DNA of 64,000 nt. Origin: Variovorax sp. SG517. Lineage in GTDB: Bacteria; Pseudomonadota; Gammaproteobacteria; Burkholderiales; Burkholderiaceae_C. The notes beneath the pieces were generated by a model. The model was given only the letters and a program-made list of their open reading frames with translations. It did not search any database and was not told the DNA's origin. The position numbers and the translations under genes are program-made. Of this stretch, positions 34,388-43,010 are shown piece by piece. The stretch is from the NCBI RefSeq assembly GCF_013376045.1, contig NZ_JABMJG010000006.1:489393-553392 (forward strand). Reading direction: 5' to 3'. Position 1 is the first letter of the stretch; each line of letters begins with the position of its first letter.

Positions 34388-35305
34388 ATGCCGATCACCC
34401 ATTGCTCTGACAATCGTTTCGGTCAGCGCTTGGCGCAACAGTACGGCGTCGACGGCGTCCCGTCGCTTGTCGCCACGTCGCGTTGGGGCTCGCAACTCGG
34501 CATTGCGTACATGTGCCACGAGCTTCCGCATCTTTTTGTGCTGCCGCCGTTGCCGACGGAAGATGCTTTCCTGCTCAGCGTGGAAATCGCGTCGGGCGGC
34601 TGTCGGGGGATCTCCAGCGGTGGCACCATGCTGCGGTTGGGTTTGCAGCAGGAAGGGGCCTTTCGCATCGCCGACCTGTCCGAATGCAGCGCTGCCTATG
34701 TATGCAGTCCATTCCATTCGGTGCTGTTCCACGTGCCGCGCGAAGCCCTCGACGCGTTCTCGGAAGAGATGGACATGCCCCGTGTCGGCGCGTTGCGTTG
34801 TGACGCAGGCACGGTCGACACGGTGGTGGCGAGCCTTGGCCGTGCGATGTTGCCGGTGTTGAAGGAGCCTGGCGATGCGAGCACGCTGTTTGTCGATCAC
34901 CTCACGTTGGCATTGAAGGCTCATGTGCTGCATGCCTATGGCGGTGTTGCGGGCACGGCCAATGCCGGTTCACGGGGCTTGGCGCCTTGGCAGGAGCGCC
35001 GCGCCAAGGCCTTCCTGATGGAGCACTTGGCTGGTGATGTATCGCTGGCGGACGTGGCGCGCGAGTGCGCATTGTCGCGCAGCCATTTCAGCAAGGCCTT
35101 CAAGCAGACGACGGGCCAGGCGCCACATGCATGGCTGGTGACGCAGCGCATCGATGCCGCGTGCCGCCTGCTGCGCCAGCTTGAACTTCCCATCTCGGAG
35201 ATCGCTGCGACCTGCGGCTTCGCCGATCAGAGCCATCTGACCCGTGTGTTCTCCGCGCATATCGGAACCTCTCCGGCCCGCTGGCGTCGTCTGAGCTCCG
35301 GTTGA
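34388..35305 (+). CDS. AraC family regulator with AraC_binding-type sensor domain
   Basis: 305 residues from MPITHCSDNRF. The sensor domain (about 20-175, with EDAFLLSVEI, FHSVLFHVPREAL and FVDHLTLALKAHVLHAYGG) is of the type also found at 43011 and 47716. The C-terminal double HTH is complete (SLADVARECALSRSHFSKAFKQTTGQAPHAWL, ISEIAATCGFADQSHLTRVFSAHIGTSPARW). The frame extends upstream, but codons before 34388 are unlike the family. Confidence 0.9.
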   Translation: MPITHCSDNRFGQRLAQQYGVDGVPSLVATSRWGSQLGIAYMCHELPHLFVLPPLPTEDAFLLSVEIASGGCRGISSGGTMLRLGLQQEGAFRIADLSECSAAYVCSPFHSVLFHVPREALDAFSEEMDMPRVGALRCDAGTVDTVVASLGRAMLPVLKEPGDASTLFVDHLTLALKAHVLHAYGGVAGTANAGSRGLAPWQERRAKAFLMEHLAGDVSLADVARECALSRSHFSKAFKQTTGQAPHAWLVTQRIDAACRLLRQLELPISEIAATCGFADQSHLTRVFSAHIGTSPARWRRLSSG

Positions 35306-35330
35306 TCGGCACACCGCTTCGTATTGCTGC

Positions 35331-36248
35331 TCACCGTATCGATGTCGAGCGCGGCAGGAGGGCGGGCACCAATTGCCTGCTCAGTTGGCTCACCCACCAT
35401 CGCAGCGCTCGCCCCTGCGCGCCGGTTTTCCAGGCCAGCCAGAAGGCCTCGGGCGGGCGCTGCTCTTCCGTCGGCAGTTCGACCAGCGTGCCGCGCTTCA
35501 GCTCGTCCATGACGCAGGCACGTGGCAGGAAGCCGTGGCCGAGGCCGGCGACCTGGCAGGCGATCTTCGCGGGCATCGAGGGCACGGTGATGCGCGGCTG
35601 GCCGGCCAGCAGGCCGACGGTGCGCTCCGAGAGCGTGCGGGCGCTGTCGCCCACCACGATGGCGTTGCACTCCAGCAGGTCGCCGCGCTGCAGCGGGCGG
35701 CCCAGGCGCGCGAGCGGGTGCGAAGGCGCCACGCAGAAGGCGAAATCGAGGCTGCCCACGGTCACGGCCTGGTAGCCGCCGCCGGCCGGGCCGTCGCCCG
35801 CCGCGATGACGATGTCGGCACGCCCCTCGCGCAGCGCCTCCCAGCTGCCGGTGAGCGCCTCGCAGCCGATGCGCAGCCGTGTGCCGCAGCGCAGGTCCTC
35901 GAAGGCGCGGATGTCGTCGATGAGCGCGTTCGTGGGAATGAGCGAGTCGTGCACCAGGCGGACCTCCGACTCGTAGCCGGTGGCGATCTGCCGCATGCGC
36001 GATTCGAGATCGTTGGCGGCACCGAGCAGCCAGCGCCCCTCCTTGAGCATCTCGCTGCCAGCAGCGGTAAGCGCAATACGCGGTCCGTTGCGCTCGAAGA
36101 GCCGCATGCCCAGCTGCTCCTCGAGCTTGCCTACCGCATAGGAGATGGTGGAGGGCACCTTGTTCAGGCGCGCGGCGGCGGCTGCGAACGAGCCGTGGCG
36201 GTCGATGGCATCGACCACCTCGATGGCTTCCAGGCTGAGCTTGAGCAT
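35331..36248 (-). CDS. LysR family transcriptional regulator of the pirin operon
   Basis: 305 residues from MLKLSLEAIEVV. HTH: DAIDRHGSFAAAAARLNKVPSTISYAVGKLEEQLGMRLFERNGPRIALTAAG. The effector domain follows (VRLVHDSLIPTNALIDDIRAFE). The open frame upstream of 36248 is not LysR-like. It is divergent from the pirin gene across 179 bp and is the natural candidate for controlling the six-gene operon from 36428 to 42269. Confidence 0.93.
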   Translation of the reverse strand: MLKLSLEAIEVVDAIDRHGSFAAAAARLNKVPSTISYAVGKLEEQLGMRLFERNGPRIALTAAGSEMLKEGRWLLGAANDLESRMRQIATGYESEVRLVHDSLIPTNALIDDIRAFEDLRCGTRLRIGCEALTGSWEALREGRADIVIAAGDGPAGGGYQAVTVGSLDFAFCVAPSHPLARLGRPLQRGDLLECNAIVVGDSARTLSERTVGLLAGQPRITVPSMPAKIACQVAGLGHGFLPRACVMDELKRGTLVELPTEEQRPPEAFWLAWKTGAQGRALRWWVSQLSRQLVPALLPRSTSIR

Positions 36249-36387
36249 GCGGTGCTTCCTGCAGGAAAAGGGGCTCGAATCAATGTTCGAAAAATCCGAT
36301 GATAAACGGCAAAAGGTTTCGCCAAAAGACCCCACGCAAAGCCGGATGATTCATCCCATGCCTCGGAAATACCTCCGACGCCAATTG

Positions 36388-36405
36388 TGAATTCAATCGA
36401 ATTCA
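36388..36405. promoter_or_regulatory. Inverted repeat upstream of the pirin operon
   Basis: TGAATTC-AATC-GAATTCA, perfect 7-bp arms with a 4-bp spacer, 22 bp before the pirin start. It lies in the AT-richer spacer shared with the divergent LysR gene. A role as operator or promoter element is inferred from symmetry and position only. Confidence 0.4.
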
Positions 36406-36427
36406 AACCCTTGCCAAGGAGTGAATC

Positions 36428-37147
36428 ATGCTGGAAATTCGCGGCGCCAACGACCGCGGCCTCGCCGACTTCGGCTGGCTCAAGTCCCGCCATACCTTCT
36501 CGTTCGGCCACTACCACGATCCCGAGCAGGAAGGCTTCTCCGACCTGCTGGTGATCAACGACGATCGCGTCACGCCCGGCCGCGGCTTCGGCACCCATCC
36601 GCACCGCGACATGGAGATCTTTTCTTACGTGCTGGACGGCGCGCTCGAGCACAAGGACTCGATGGGCACGGGCTCGATCATCCGCCCGGGCGACGTGCAG
36701 ATGATGAGTGCCGGCACGGGCGTGCGCCACAGCGAGTTCAACTCCTCGGCCACCGATGCGCTGCACTTCCTGCAGATCTGGATCGTGCCGGACAAGAAGG
36801 GCGTGGCGCCGCGCTACCAGCAGGTGCACTTCGCACCTGAAGAAAAGCGCGGGCGCCTGCGCCTGATCATTTCGCCGGAAGGCACCGGCGGCTCGCTCGC
36901 GGTGCACCAGGACGCCCGCGTCTACGCCGGGCTGTTCGATGGCGCCGAGCAGGCCACGCTCACGCTCGACGCCGACCGCCATGCCTATGTGCACGTGGCC
37001 CGCGGCAGCGTGGAGCTCAACGGCCAGCGCCTGAACGAAGGCGACGGTGCGCGGGTGCGCGATGAGCGCCAGCTCGCGCTGGCTCGTGGCGAAGGCGCCG
37101 AGGTCCTGGTGTTCGACCTGCGCCCGAACGAGCTGCCCGTGCTCTGA
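36428..37147 (+). CDS. Pirin family protein (quercetinase-like bicupin)
   Basis: 239 residues. The N-terminal pirin cupin contains ADFGWLKSRHTFSFGHYHDPEQEGF and HPHRDMEIFSYVLDGALEHKDSMG, providing the His/His/Glu metal site (HPHRDME), and GVRHSEFN the last His. The C-terminal cupin half is VHQDARVYAGLFDGAEQATLTL. An AAGGAG Shine-Dalgarno precedes the ATG. Family members are quercetin dioxygenases or redox-sensing cofactors. First gene of the operon. Confidence 0.95.
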   Translation: MLEIRGANDRGLADFGWLKSRHTFSFGHYHDPEQEGFSDLLVINDDRVTPGRGFGTHPHRDMEIFSYVLDGALEHKDSMGTGSIIRPGDVQMMSAGTGVRHSEFNSSATDALHFLQIWIVPDKKGVAPRYQQVHFAPEEKRGRLRLIISPEGTGGSLAVHQDARVYAGLFDGAEQATLTLDADRHAYVHVARGSVELNGQRLNEGDGARVRDERQLALARGEGAEVLVFDLRPNELPVL

Positions 37148-37280
37148 GCGCCGCGACGGCAAATGTCCAAACGGCCTCATTAATCGACAAGACACGCACC
37201 CCCCGCTGCAGCGAGGATGCGCTCGACGGGGCGACCCCCACTTTTTCCATCTCTCATCTACCTCATCACGGAGTCATTTC

Positions 37281-37934
37281 ATGTCCATCAAAGCCACCCC
37301 CACCGCCGGTTCCAAGCTGCTCAAGCCCACCGATCACACGCTCGTGATGATCGACTTCCAGTCGCAGATGGCCTTCGCCACGCACTCCATCGACGCCGTG
37401 AACCTGCGCAACAACGCCGCGCTGGTGGCGCAGGCGGCGGCCGGCTTCGGCGTGTCGACCATCCTCACGACGGTGGCCGAGAAGAGCTTCTCGGGCCCGA
37501 TGTTCAGCGAGATCACCGACGCCTTCCCGGGCCAGAAGATGCTCGACCGCACCTCGATGAACACCTGGGAAGACGCTGCCGTGATCGAGCGCGTGAACCA
37601 GATCGGCAAGCCGCGCATCGTGCTGGCGGGCCTGTGGACCAGCGTGTGCATCGTGGGCCCGGCGCTGTCGGCACTCGACCAGGGCTTCGAGGTGTACGTG
37701 ATCGCCGATGCCTGCGGCGACGTCTCGAGCGAGGCGCACAACCGCGCGATGGAGCGCATGGTGCAGGCCGGCGCGCAGCCGATGACCTCGCTGCAGTACC
37801 TGCTGGAGCTGCAGCGCGACTGGGCCCGCGGCGAGACCTACGAGCTGACCACCGGCATCGCGAAGAAGGTCGGCGGCGCCTACGGCCTGGGCGTGACCTA
37901 CGCCAAGACCATGTTCGGCGCGCACGAAGGTTGA
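37281..37934 (+). CDS. Isochorismatase-family hydrolase (YcaC-like)
   Basis: 217 residues. The cysteine-hydrolase triad is visible: Asp in VMIDFQSQM (about residue 25), Lys in TVAEKSFSGP, and the nucleophile Cys in LWTSVCIVGPAL. It matches the YcaC branch more than true isochorismatases, and YcaC homologues form cytosolic octamers or hexadecamers of uncertain substrate. It lies 133 bp after pirin in the same direction. Confidence 0.93.
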   Translation: MSIKATPTAGSKLLKPTDHTLVMIDFQSQMAFATHSIDAVNLRNNAALVAQAAAGFGVSTILTTVAEKSFSGPMFSEITDAFPGQKMLDRTSMNTWEDAAVIERVNQIGKPRIVLAGLWTSVCIVGPALSALDQGFEVYVIADACGDVSSEAHNRAMERMVQAGAQPMTSLQYLLELQRDWARGETYELTTGIAKKVGGAYGLGVTYAKTMFGAHEG

Positions 37935-37959
37935 TCACAACACTGAGGCCGACGAGATC

Positions 37960-38253
37960 ATGAAGCCCTATGTCCTCTCGCTCGCGCTCGGCCTCCTGGT
38001 CGGCGTGATCTACGCGCTCTTCCAGGTGCGCTCGCCGGCGCCGCCAGTCATCGCCCTGGTGGGGCTTCTGGGGATCCTGCTCGGCGAGCAGATCCCGCCG
38101 CTCATCAAGAGCGTGATCAAGCCCGATGCGGTGGCCACCTCGTGGCTGCACCACCAGGTCAAGCCGCACGTGTTCGGCGAACTGCCGACGTGCGCACAGC
38201 CCACGGCGGCGAACAAGGCGGAGGCACCGTCCCGCGGCAGGCACGACGCATGA
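37960..38253 (+). CDS. XapX domain (DUF1427) membrane protein
   Basis: 97 residues. Two hydrophobic helices carry the XapX signature: MKPYVLSLALGLLVGVIYALFQVRSPAPPVIALVGLLGILLGEQ. A polar C-terminal tail follows that is longer than in the minimal family. Its stop overlaps the amidohydrolase start (ATGA). XapX proteins often accompany amidohydrolase or YcaC genes, but their role is unknown. Confidence 0.9.
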   Translation: MKPYVLSLALGLLVGVIYALFQVRSPAPPVIALVGLLGILLGEQIPPLIKSVIKPDAVATSWLHHQVKPHVFGELPTCAQPTAANKAEAPSRGRHDA

Positions 38254-40253
38254 AATCATCCGCAGATTCCAACCGCCGCCGGCTCCTTGGCTCTCTCGGA
38301 GCGCTCGGCGCCACCCTCGCAGCTCCCGGCCTTGCGGTCGCATCCTTCTCCGACAACATGTCCACTACCACCGAAACCCCCGACCTGATCCTGCACAACG
38401 GCCGCTTCACCACGCTGGACCGCGCCAACCCGGTGGCTGACGCCGTGGCCATCAAGGACGGCCGCTTCACGCGCGTGGGCCGCGCCGAAGACGTGCTGCC
38501 GCTGGCCGGCGGCGCCACCCGCGTGATCGACCTGCAGGGCAAGCGCGTGCTGCCGGGGCTCATCGACAACCACCTGCACATCATCCGCGGCGGCCTGAAC
38601 TTCAACATGGAGCTGCGCTGGGACGGCGTGAGGAGCCTGGCCGACGCCATGAACATGCTCAAGCGCCAGGTGGCGATCACGCCCGCGCCGCAGTGGGTGC
38701 GCGTGGTGGGCGGCTTCACCGAGCACCAGTTCGCCGAGAAGCGCCTGCCGACCATCGCCGAGCTGAACGCGGTCGCGCCCGACACGCCCGTGTTCATCCT
38801 GCACCTGTACGACCGCGCGCTGCTCAACGGCGCCGCATTGCGCGCCGTGGGCTACACCAAGGACACGCCCGCGCCCCCCGGCGGCGAGATCGTGCGCGAC
38901 AGCGCCGGCAACCCCACCGGCCTGCTGCTGGCCAAGCCCAACGCGGCCATCCTCTACGCCACGCTGGCCAAGGGCCCGAAGCTGCCCTTCGATTACCAGC
39001 TCAATTCCACGCGCCACTTCATGCGCGAGCTCAACCGCCTGGGCGTGACCGGTGCCATTGACGCGGGCGGCGGCAACCAGAACTACCCCGACGACTACGA
39101 AGTGATCCAGAAGCTCGCCGACGACGGCCAGCTCACCATCCGCCTGGCCTACAACCTGTTCACGCAGAAGCCCAAGCAGGAGAAGGAAGACTTCCTGAAC
39201 TGGACCGCCAACTCCAAGTACAAGCAGGGCGACGACTACTTCCGCCACAACGGCGCCGGCGAGATGCTGGTGTTCTCGGCCGCCGACTTCGAGGACTTCC
39301 GCCAGCCGCGCCCCGACATGGCACCCGAGATGGAAGGCGACCTCGAAGGCGTGGTGCGCATCCTGGCGCAGAACCGCTGGCCCTGGCGCATGCACGCGAC
39401 CTACGACGAGACCATCAGCCGTTCGCTCGACGTGTTCGAGAAGGTCAACAAGGACACCCCGCTGGCCGGCCTGAACTGGTTCTTCGACCATGCCGAGACC
39501 ATTTCCGAGAAGTCGATGGACCGCATCGCCGCACTGGGCGGCGGCGTGGCGGTGCAGCACCGCATGGCCTACCAGGGCGAATACTTCGTGGAGCGCTACG
39601 GCGCAGCCGCCGCAGAGGCCACGCCGCCGGTCAGGCGCATGCTGGAGCGCGGCCTGAAGGTCTCGGCCGGCACCGACGCGACCCGCGTGGCCTCGTACAA
39701 CCCGTGGGTGTCGCTGTCGTGGCTGGTCACGGGCAAGACGGTGGGTGGCCTGCAGATCACGCCGCAGCGCAACCTGCTCGACCGCGAACAAGCCCTGCGC
39801 ATGTGGACCGAGAACGTCACCTGGTTCTCGAACGAGGAGGGCAAGAAGGGCCGCATCCAGGCCGGCCAGCTCGCCGACCTCGTGGTGCCCGACCGCGACT
39901 TCTTCGCCTGCCCCGAATCGGACATCGCCGACACGACCGCGCTGCTGACGATGGTGGGCGGCAAGGTGGTCTATGGTGCCGGCCCCTTCGCCTCGCACGA
40001 CGAGGGCTCGGTGCCCCCGGCCATGCCCGACTGGTCGCCCGCGCGCACCTTCGGCGGCTATGCCGGCTGGGCCGACAAGAAGGAGGGGGCGCCGCTGCAG
40101 AAGGTCATGAGGAAAGCAGCGATGTCCTGCGGCTGCGCCAACGACTGCAACGTGCACGGCCACAGCCACGCCACCGCCTGGAGCAGCAAGCTGCCCGTGG
40201 CCGACCTCAAGAGCTTCTGGGGCGCGCTGGGCTGCGCCTGCTGGGCGGTGTGA
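38250..40253 (+). CDS. Tat-exported amidohydrolase family 3 protein with Cys-rich tail
   Basis: 667 residues. Twin-arginine signal NRRRLLGSLGALGATLAAPGLAVA. Amidohydrolase_3 (YtcJ-like) core: LQGKRVLPGLIDNHLHIIRGG (HLH metal motif), central His residues in RMHATYDETISRSLD and FDHAETI, and Asp in VSAGTDATRVASYNPW. After the catalytic barrel a tail of about 45 residues holds five Cys and two His (SCGCANDCNVHGHSH ... GCACWAV), unusual for the family and suggestive of metal binding. It overlaps XapX by 4 bp. Confidence 0.92.
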   Translation: MKSSADSNRRRLLGSLGALGATLAAPGLAVASFSDNMSTTTETPDLILHNGRFTTLDRANPVADAVAIKDGRFTRVGRAEDVLPLAGGATRVIDLQGKRVLPGLIDNHLHIIRGGLNFNMELRWDGVRSLADAMNMLKRQVAITPAPQWVRVVGGFTEHQFAEKRLPTIAELNAVAPDTPVFILHLYDRALLNGAALRAVGYTKDTPAPPGGEIVRDSAGNPTGLLLAKPNAAILYATLAKGPKLPFDYQLNSTRHFMRELNRLGVTGAIDAGGGNQNYPDDYEVIQKLADDGQLTIRLAYNLFTQKPKQEKEDFLNWTANSKYKQGDDYFRHNGAGEMLVFSAADFEDFRQPRPDMAPEMEGDLEGVVRILAQNRWPWRMHATYDETISRSLDVFEKVNKDTPLAGLNWFFDHAETISEKSMDRIAALGGGVAVQHRMAYQGEYFVERYGAAAAEATPPVRRMLERGLKVSAGTDATRVASYNPWVSLSWLVTGKTVGGLQITPQRNLLDREQALRMWTENVTWFSNEEGKKGRIQAGQLADLVVPDRDFFACPESDIADTTALLTMVGGKVVYGAGPFASHDEGSVPPAMPDWSPARTFGGYAGWADKKEGAPLQKVMRKAAMSCGCANDCNVHGHSHATAWSSKLPVADLKSFWGALGCACWAV

Positions 40254-40264
40254 GGAAGATGACG

Positions 40265-40663
40265 ATGCGCTGGACAACCTCCCCCGTGCTGCGCTGGGTC
40301 GCCTTGCTGCTGCTGTGCGCGGCCTACCTGCAGGGCGGCCTGAACAAGGCGATGGACTTCGACGCGGCGCTGGCCGAGATGAACCACTTCGGCCTGTCGC
40401 CGGCCGGCCCGCTGGCCGTGGCGGTGATCGTGCTGGAGCTGGGCGCCTCGGCGCTCATCCTCACGGGCCGGCTGCGCTGGCTCGGCGCGCTGGCCCTGGC
40501 CGGCTTCACGCTGATGGCGACCTTCGTGGCGCTGCGCTTCTGGCAGATGCCCGTGGGGCAGGAGCGCTTCATGGCGGCGAACTCCTTCTTCGAGCACCTG
40601 GGCCTGGTCGGTGGCTTCCTGCTCGTCGCCTGGCTCGACCTGAAGGAGCGTGCAGATGTCTGA
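40265..40663 (+). CDS. DoxX family membrane protein
   Basis: 132 residues with four hydrophobic helices and the DoxX pattern GGLNKAMDFDAALAEM, ELGASALILTGRLRWLGALALAGFTLMATFVALRFW. Start 40265 has AGGA at 8 bp; an ATG two codons earlier (40259) has the same signal too close. It follows the amidohydrolase stop by about 11 bp and overlaps the MFS gene start. DoxX proteins may be electron-transfer or membrane-stress partners. Confidence 0.87.
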   Translation: MRWTTSPVLRWVALLLLCAAYLQGGLNKAMDFDAALAEMNHFGLSPAGPLAVAVIVLELGASALILTGRLRWLGALALAGFTLMATFVALRFWQMPVGQERFMAANSFFEHLGLVGGFLLVAWLDLKERADV

Positions 40664-42269
40664 CACCTCGCACGGCGCGACCACGCCGGCACCACCGTCG
40701 CCGAACCAGCCCGGCGCCTTCGCGCCGCTGCGCCAGCCGGTCTTCGCGGTGCTCTGGGCCGCCACGGTGCTGGGCAACATCGGCAGCTTCATGCGCGACG
40801 TGGCCAGCTCCTGGCTGGTGACCGACCTGTCGGCCAGCCCGACGGCGGTGGCGCTGATCCAGACGGCGGCCACGCTGCCGATCTTCCTGCTGGCCATTCC
40901 GGCGGGCGTGCTGTCGGACATCCTCGACCGGCGGCGCTTCCTGATCTTCGTGCAGCTGGTGCTCGCGGCGGTCAGCGGCACGCTGCTGGTGCTCTCGCAC
41001 ACCGGCGCGCTCACGGTGCAATACCTGATCGCGCTGACCTTCGTGGGCGGTATCGGCGCGGCGCTGATGGGCCCGACCTGGCAGTCGATCGTGCCCGAGC
41101 TGGTGCCTCGGTCCGACCTCAAGGGCGCCGTGGCGCTGAATTCGCTGGGCATCAACATCGCGCGCTCCATCGGGCCGGCCGCGGGGGGGCTCATCCTCGC
41201 GAGCTTCGGCGCGGCGGCGACCTACGGCGTGGACGTGCTGAGCTACGTGTTCGTGATCGCGGCGCTGCTGTGGTGGAAGCGCCCGCCGGCCGAAGACACC
41301 GCGCTGTCGGAGAACTTCCTCGGCGCCTTCCGCGCGGGCCTGCGCTACACCCGCGCCAGCAAGGAGCTGCACGTGGTGCTGCTGCGCGCGGCGGTGTTCT
41401 TCCTGTTCGCCAGTTCCGTGTGGGCGCTGCTGCCGCTGGTGGCGCGCCAGATGCTCGGCGGCTCGGCAGGCTTCTACGGCGTGCTGCTGGGCGCGGTGGG
41501 CGCGGGCGCCATCAGCGGTGCATTGGTGATGCCGCGCCTGCGCGCGCGGCTCGATGCCGACGGCATGCTGCTGCTGGCCGCGCTGCTCACGGCGGCCGTG
41601 ATGGGCAGCCTGGTCTTCGCGCCGCCGAAGTGGCTGGCGATCGTGCTGCTGCTGGTGCTGGGCCTGGGATGGATCGTGGCGCTGACCACGCTCAACAGCG
41701 TGGCGCAGTCGATCCTGCCGAACTGGGTGCGCGGGCGCGGGCTCGCGGTGTACCTGACGGTGTTCAACGGCGCGATGGCCGCCGGCAGCCTGGGCTGGGG
41801 CCTGGTGGCGCAGCAGATCGGGGTGCCGATGACGCTGGTGGCCGGTGCGATCGGGCTGGTCGTGGCGGGCGTCGTCTTCCACCGCGTGCGGCTGCCCGCC
41901 GGCGAGGCCGACCTGCAGGCCTCGCACCACTGGCCCGAGCCGCTGCTGGCCGAGCCGGTGGCGCATGACCGCGGGCCGGTGATGATCCAGGTCGAGTACC
42001 GCATCCGCAAGGAGGACCGCGAGGCCTTCCTGGCCGCGATGAAGCGCCTGTCGCTCGAACGCCGCCGCGATGGCGCCTACGCCTGGGGCGTGCACGAGCA
42101 CACGGCCGACCCGGAGCGGGTGATGGAGTGGTTCCTCGTCGAGTCGTGGGCGGAGCACCTGCGCCAGCACCACCGCGTGTCGCACGCCGACGCGGACCTG
42201 CAGAGCGAGGCGCTGCGTTTCCACATCGGGCCTGAGAAGCCCGCGGTGCATCACTTTCTTTCCCTTTGA
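40656..42269 (+). CDS. MFS exporter fused to a C-terminal ABM-like domain
   Basis: 537 residues. The first 420 form an MFS_3 (EntS-like) exporter with 10-12 helices (FAVLWAATVLGNIGSFMRDVASSWLVTDLS, GVLSDILDRRRFL). After the last helix about 95 residues resemble an antibiotic-biosynthesis-monooxygenase ferredoxin-like fold (IQVEYRIRKEDREAFLAAMKRLSLERRRDGAYAWGVHEH, EWFLVESWAEHLRQHHRVSHAD). It starts inside the DoxX stop region. The fusion suggests export coupled to binding of a small aromatic or heme-like molecule. Confidence 0.9.
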   Translation: MSDTSHGATTPAPPSPNQPGAFAPLRQPVFAVLWAATVLGNIGSFMRDVASSWLVTDLSASPTAVALIQTAATLPIFLLAIPAGVLSDILDRRRFLIFVQLVLAAVSGTLLVLSHTGALTVQYLIALTFVGGIGAALMGPTWQSIVPELVPRSDLKGAVALNSLGINIARSIGPAAGGLILASFGAAATYGVDVLSYVFVIAALLWWKRPPAEDTALSENFLGAFRAGLRYTRASKELHVVLLRAAVFFLFASSVWALLPLVARQMLGGSAGFYGVLLGAVGAGAISGALVMPRLRARLDADGMLLLAALLTAAVMGSLVFAPPKWLAIVLLLVLGLGWIVALTTLNSVAQSILPNWVRGRGLAVYLTVFNGAMAAGSLGWGLVAQQIGVPMTLVAGAIGLVVAGVVFHRVRLPAGEADLQASHHWPEPLLAEPVAHDRGPVMIQVEYRIRKEDREAFLAAMKRLSLERRRDGAYAWGVHEHTADPERVMEWFLVESWAEHLRQHHRVSHADADLQSEALRFHIGPEKPAVHHFLSL

Positions 42270-42316
42270 CGACACACGGCATTTCGCCAACACACAGCAC
42301 TTTCCAAGGAAGACAC

Positions 42317-42892
42317 ATGGCCACATCCAAGTCCACCAAGCCTGCAAAGACCGCAAACACGGCCAAGGCCGTCAAGGTCCTGGCCGACAGCACCAAGGCG
42401 CGCCGCGTGGCGTCGCTGCACACGCCGAGCGACCTGGGCGCCGATGCCACGCGCGACATTTCGGCCGCGCTGAACGTGCTGCTGGCTGACGTGCTCGCGC
42501 TGTATTTCAAGACGAAGAACTTCCACTGGCACATGTCGGGCCCGTCGTTTCGCGACTACCACCTGCTGCTGGACGAGCAGGCCGACCAGATCTTCGCCAC
42601 GGTCGACCCCATTGCCGAGCGCGTGCGCAAGGTGGGGGGCACCACGCTGCGTTCCACCGGCCATGCCGTGCGCCTGCAGCGCCTCTCGGACAACGACGCC
42701 GACTTCGTGACCCCCATTGGCATGCTGGCCGAACTGCGCGAGGACAACCAGCGCCTGGCCGGCTTCATGCGCGCTACGCACGCGGTGTGCGACGAGTACG
42801 GCGACGTGGCCACGGCCAGCGTGCTGGAGAACTGGATCGACGAGGCCGAGCGCCGTACGTGGTTCCTGTTCGAGTCGGTGCGCCAAGGCTGA
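42317..42892 (+). CDS. dps: Dps family ferritin-like DNA-protection protein
   Basis: 191 residues. An Ala/Lys-rich N-terminal extension of about 45 residues (DNA-binding tail type) precedes the Dps four-helix bundle. Ferroxidase motifs are present: KTKNFHWHMSGPSFRDYHLLLDEQADQIF (His and Asp/Glu ligands across the dimer). AAGGAAG precedes the ATG. It would store iron and protect DNA from peroxide, matching the nearby catalase and peroxidase-like genes. Confidence 0.94.
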   Translation: MATSKSTKPAKTANTAKAVKVLADSTKARRVASLHTPSDLGADATRDISAALNVLLADVLALYFKTKNFHWHMSGPSFRDYHLLLDEQADQIFATVDPIAERVRKVGGTTLRSTGHAVRLQRLSDNDADFVTPIGMLAELREDNQRLAGFMRATHAVCDEYGDVATASVLENWIDEAERRTWFLFESVRQG

Positions 42893-43010
42893 GCCCCCTG
42901 CGTTTTATTCCCTCTGTGACCACCCTTGCCTTGCGTGACGGCAGCGAGCGTTCCTGCAAGGAACGGGATTCGGGCGTGAACGCCGGTTCGCCGGCGCTCA
43001 TCGAGGGCCG

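Noticed and set aside
38256..40277. 673-codon frame on the minus strand
   Set aside because: Antisense to the Tat amidohydrolase. Composition is His/Gln/Val-rich without domains.
40569..42356. 595-codon minus-strand frame
   Set aside because: Shadow of the MFS exporter, extremely Arg/His/Gln-rich.
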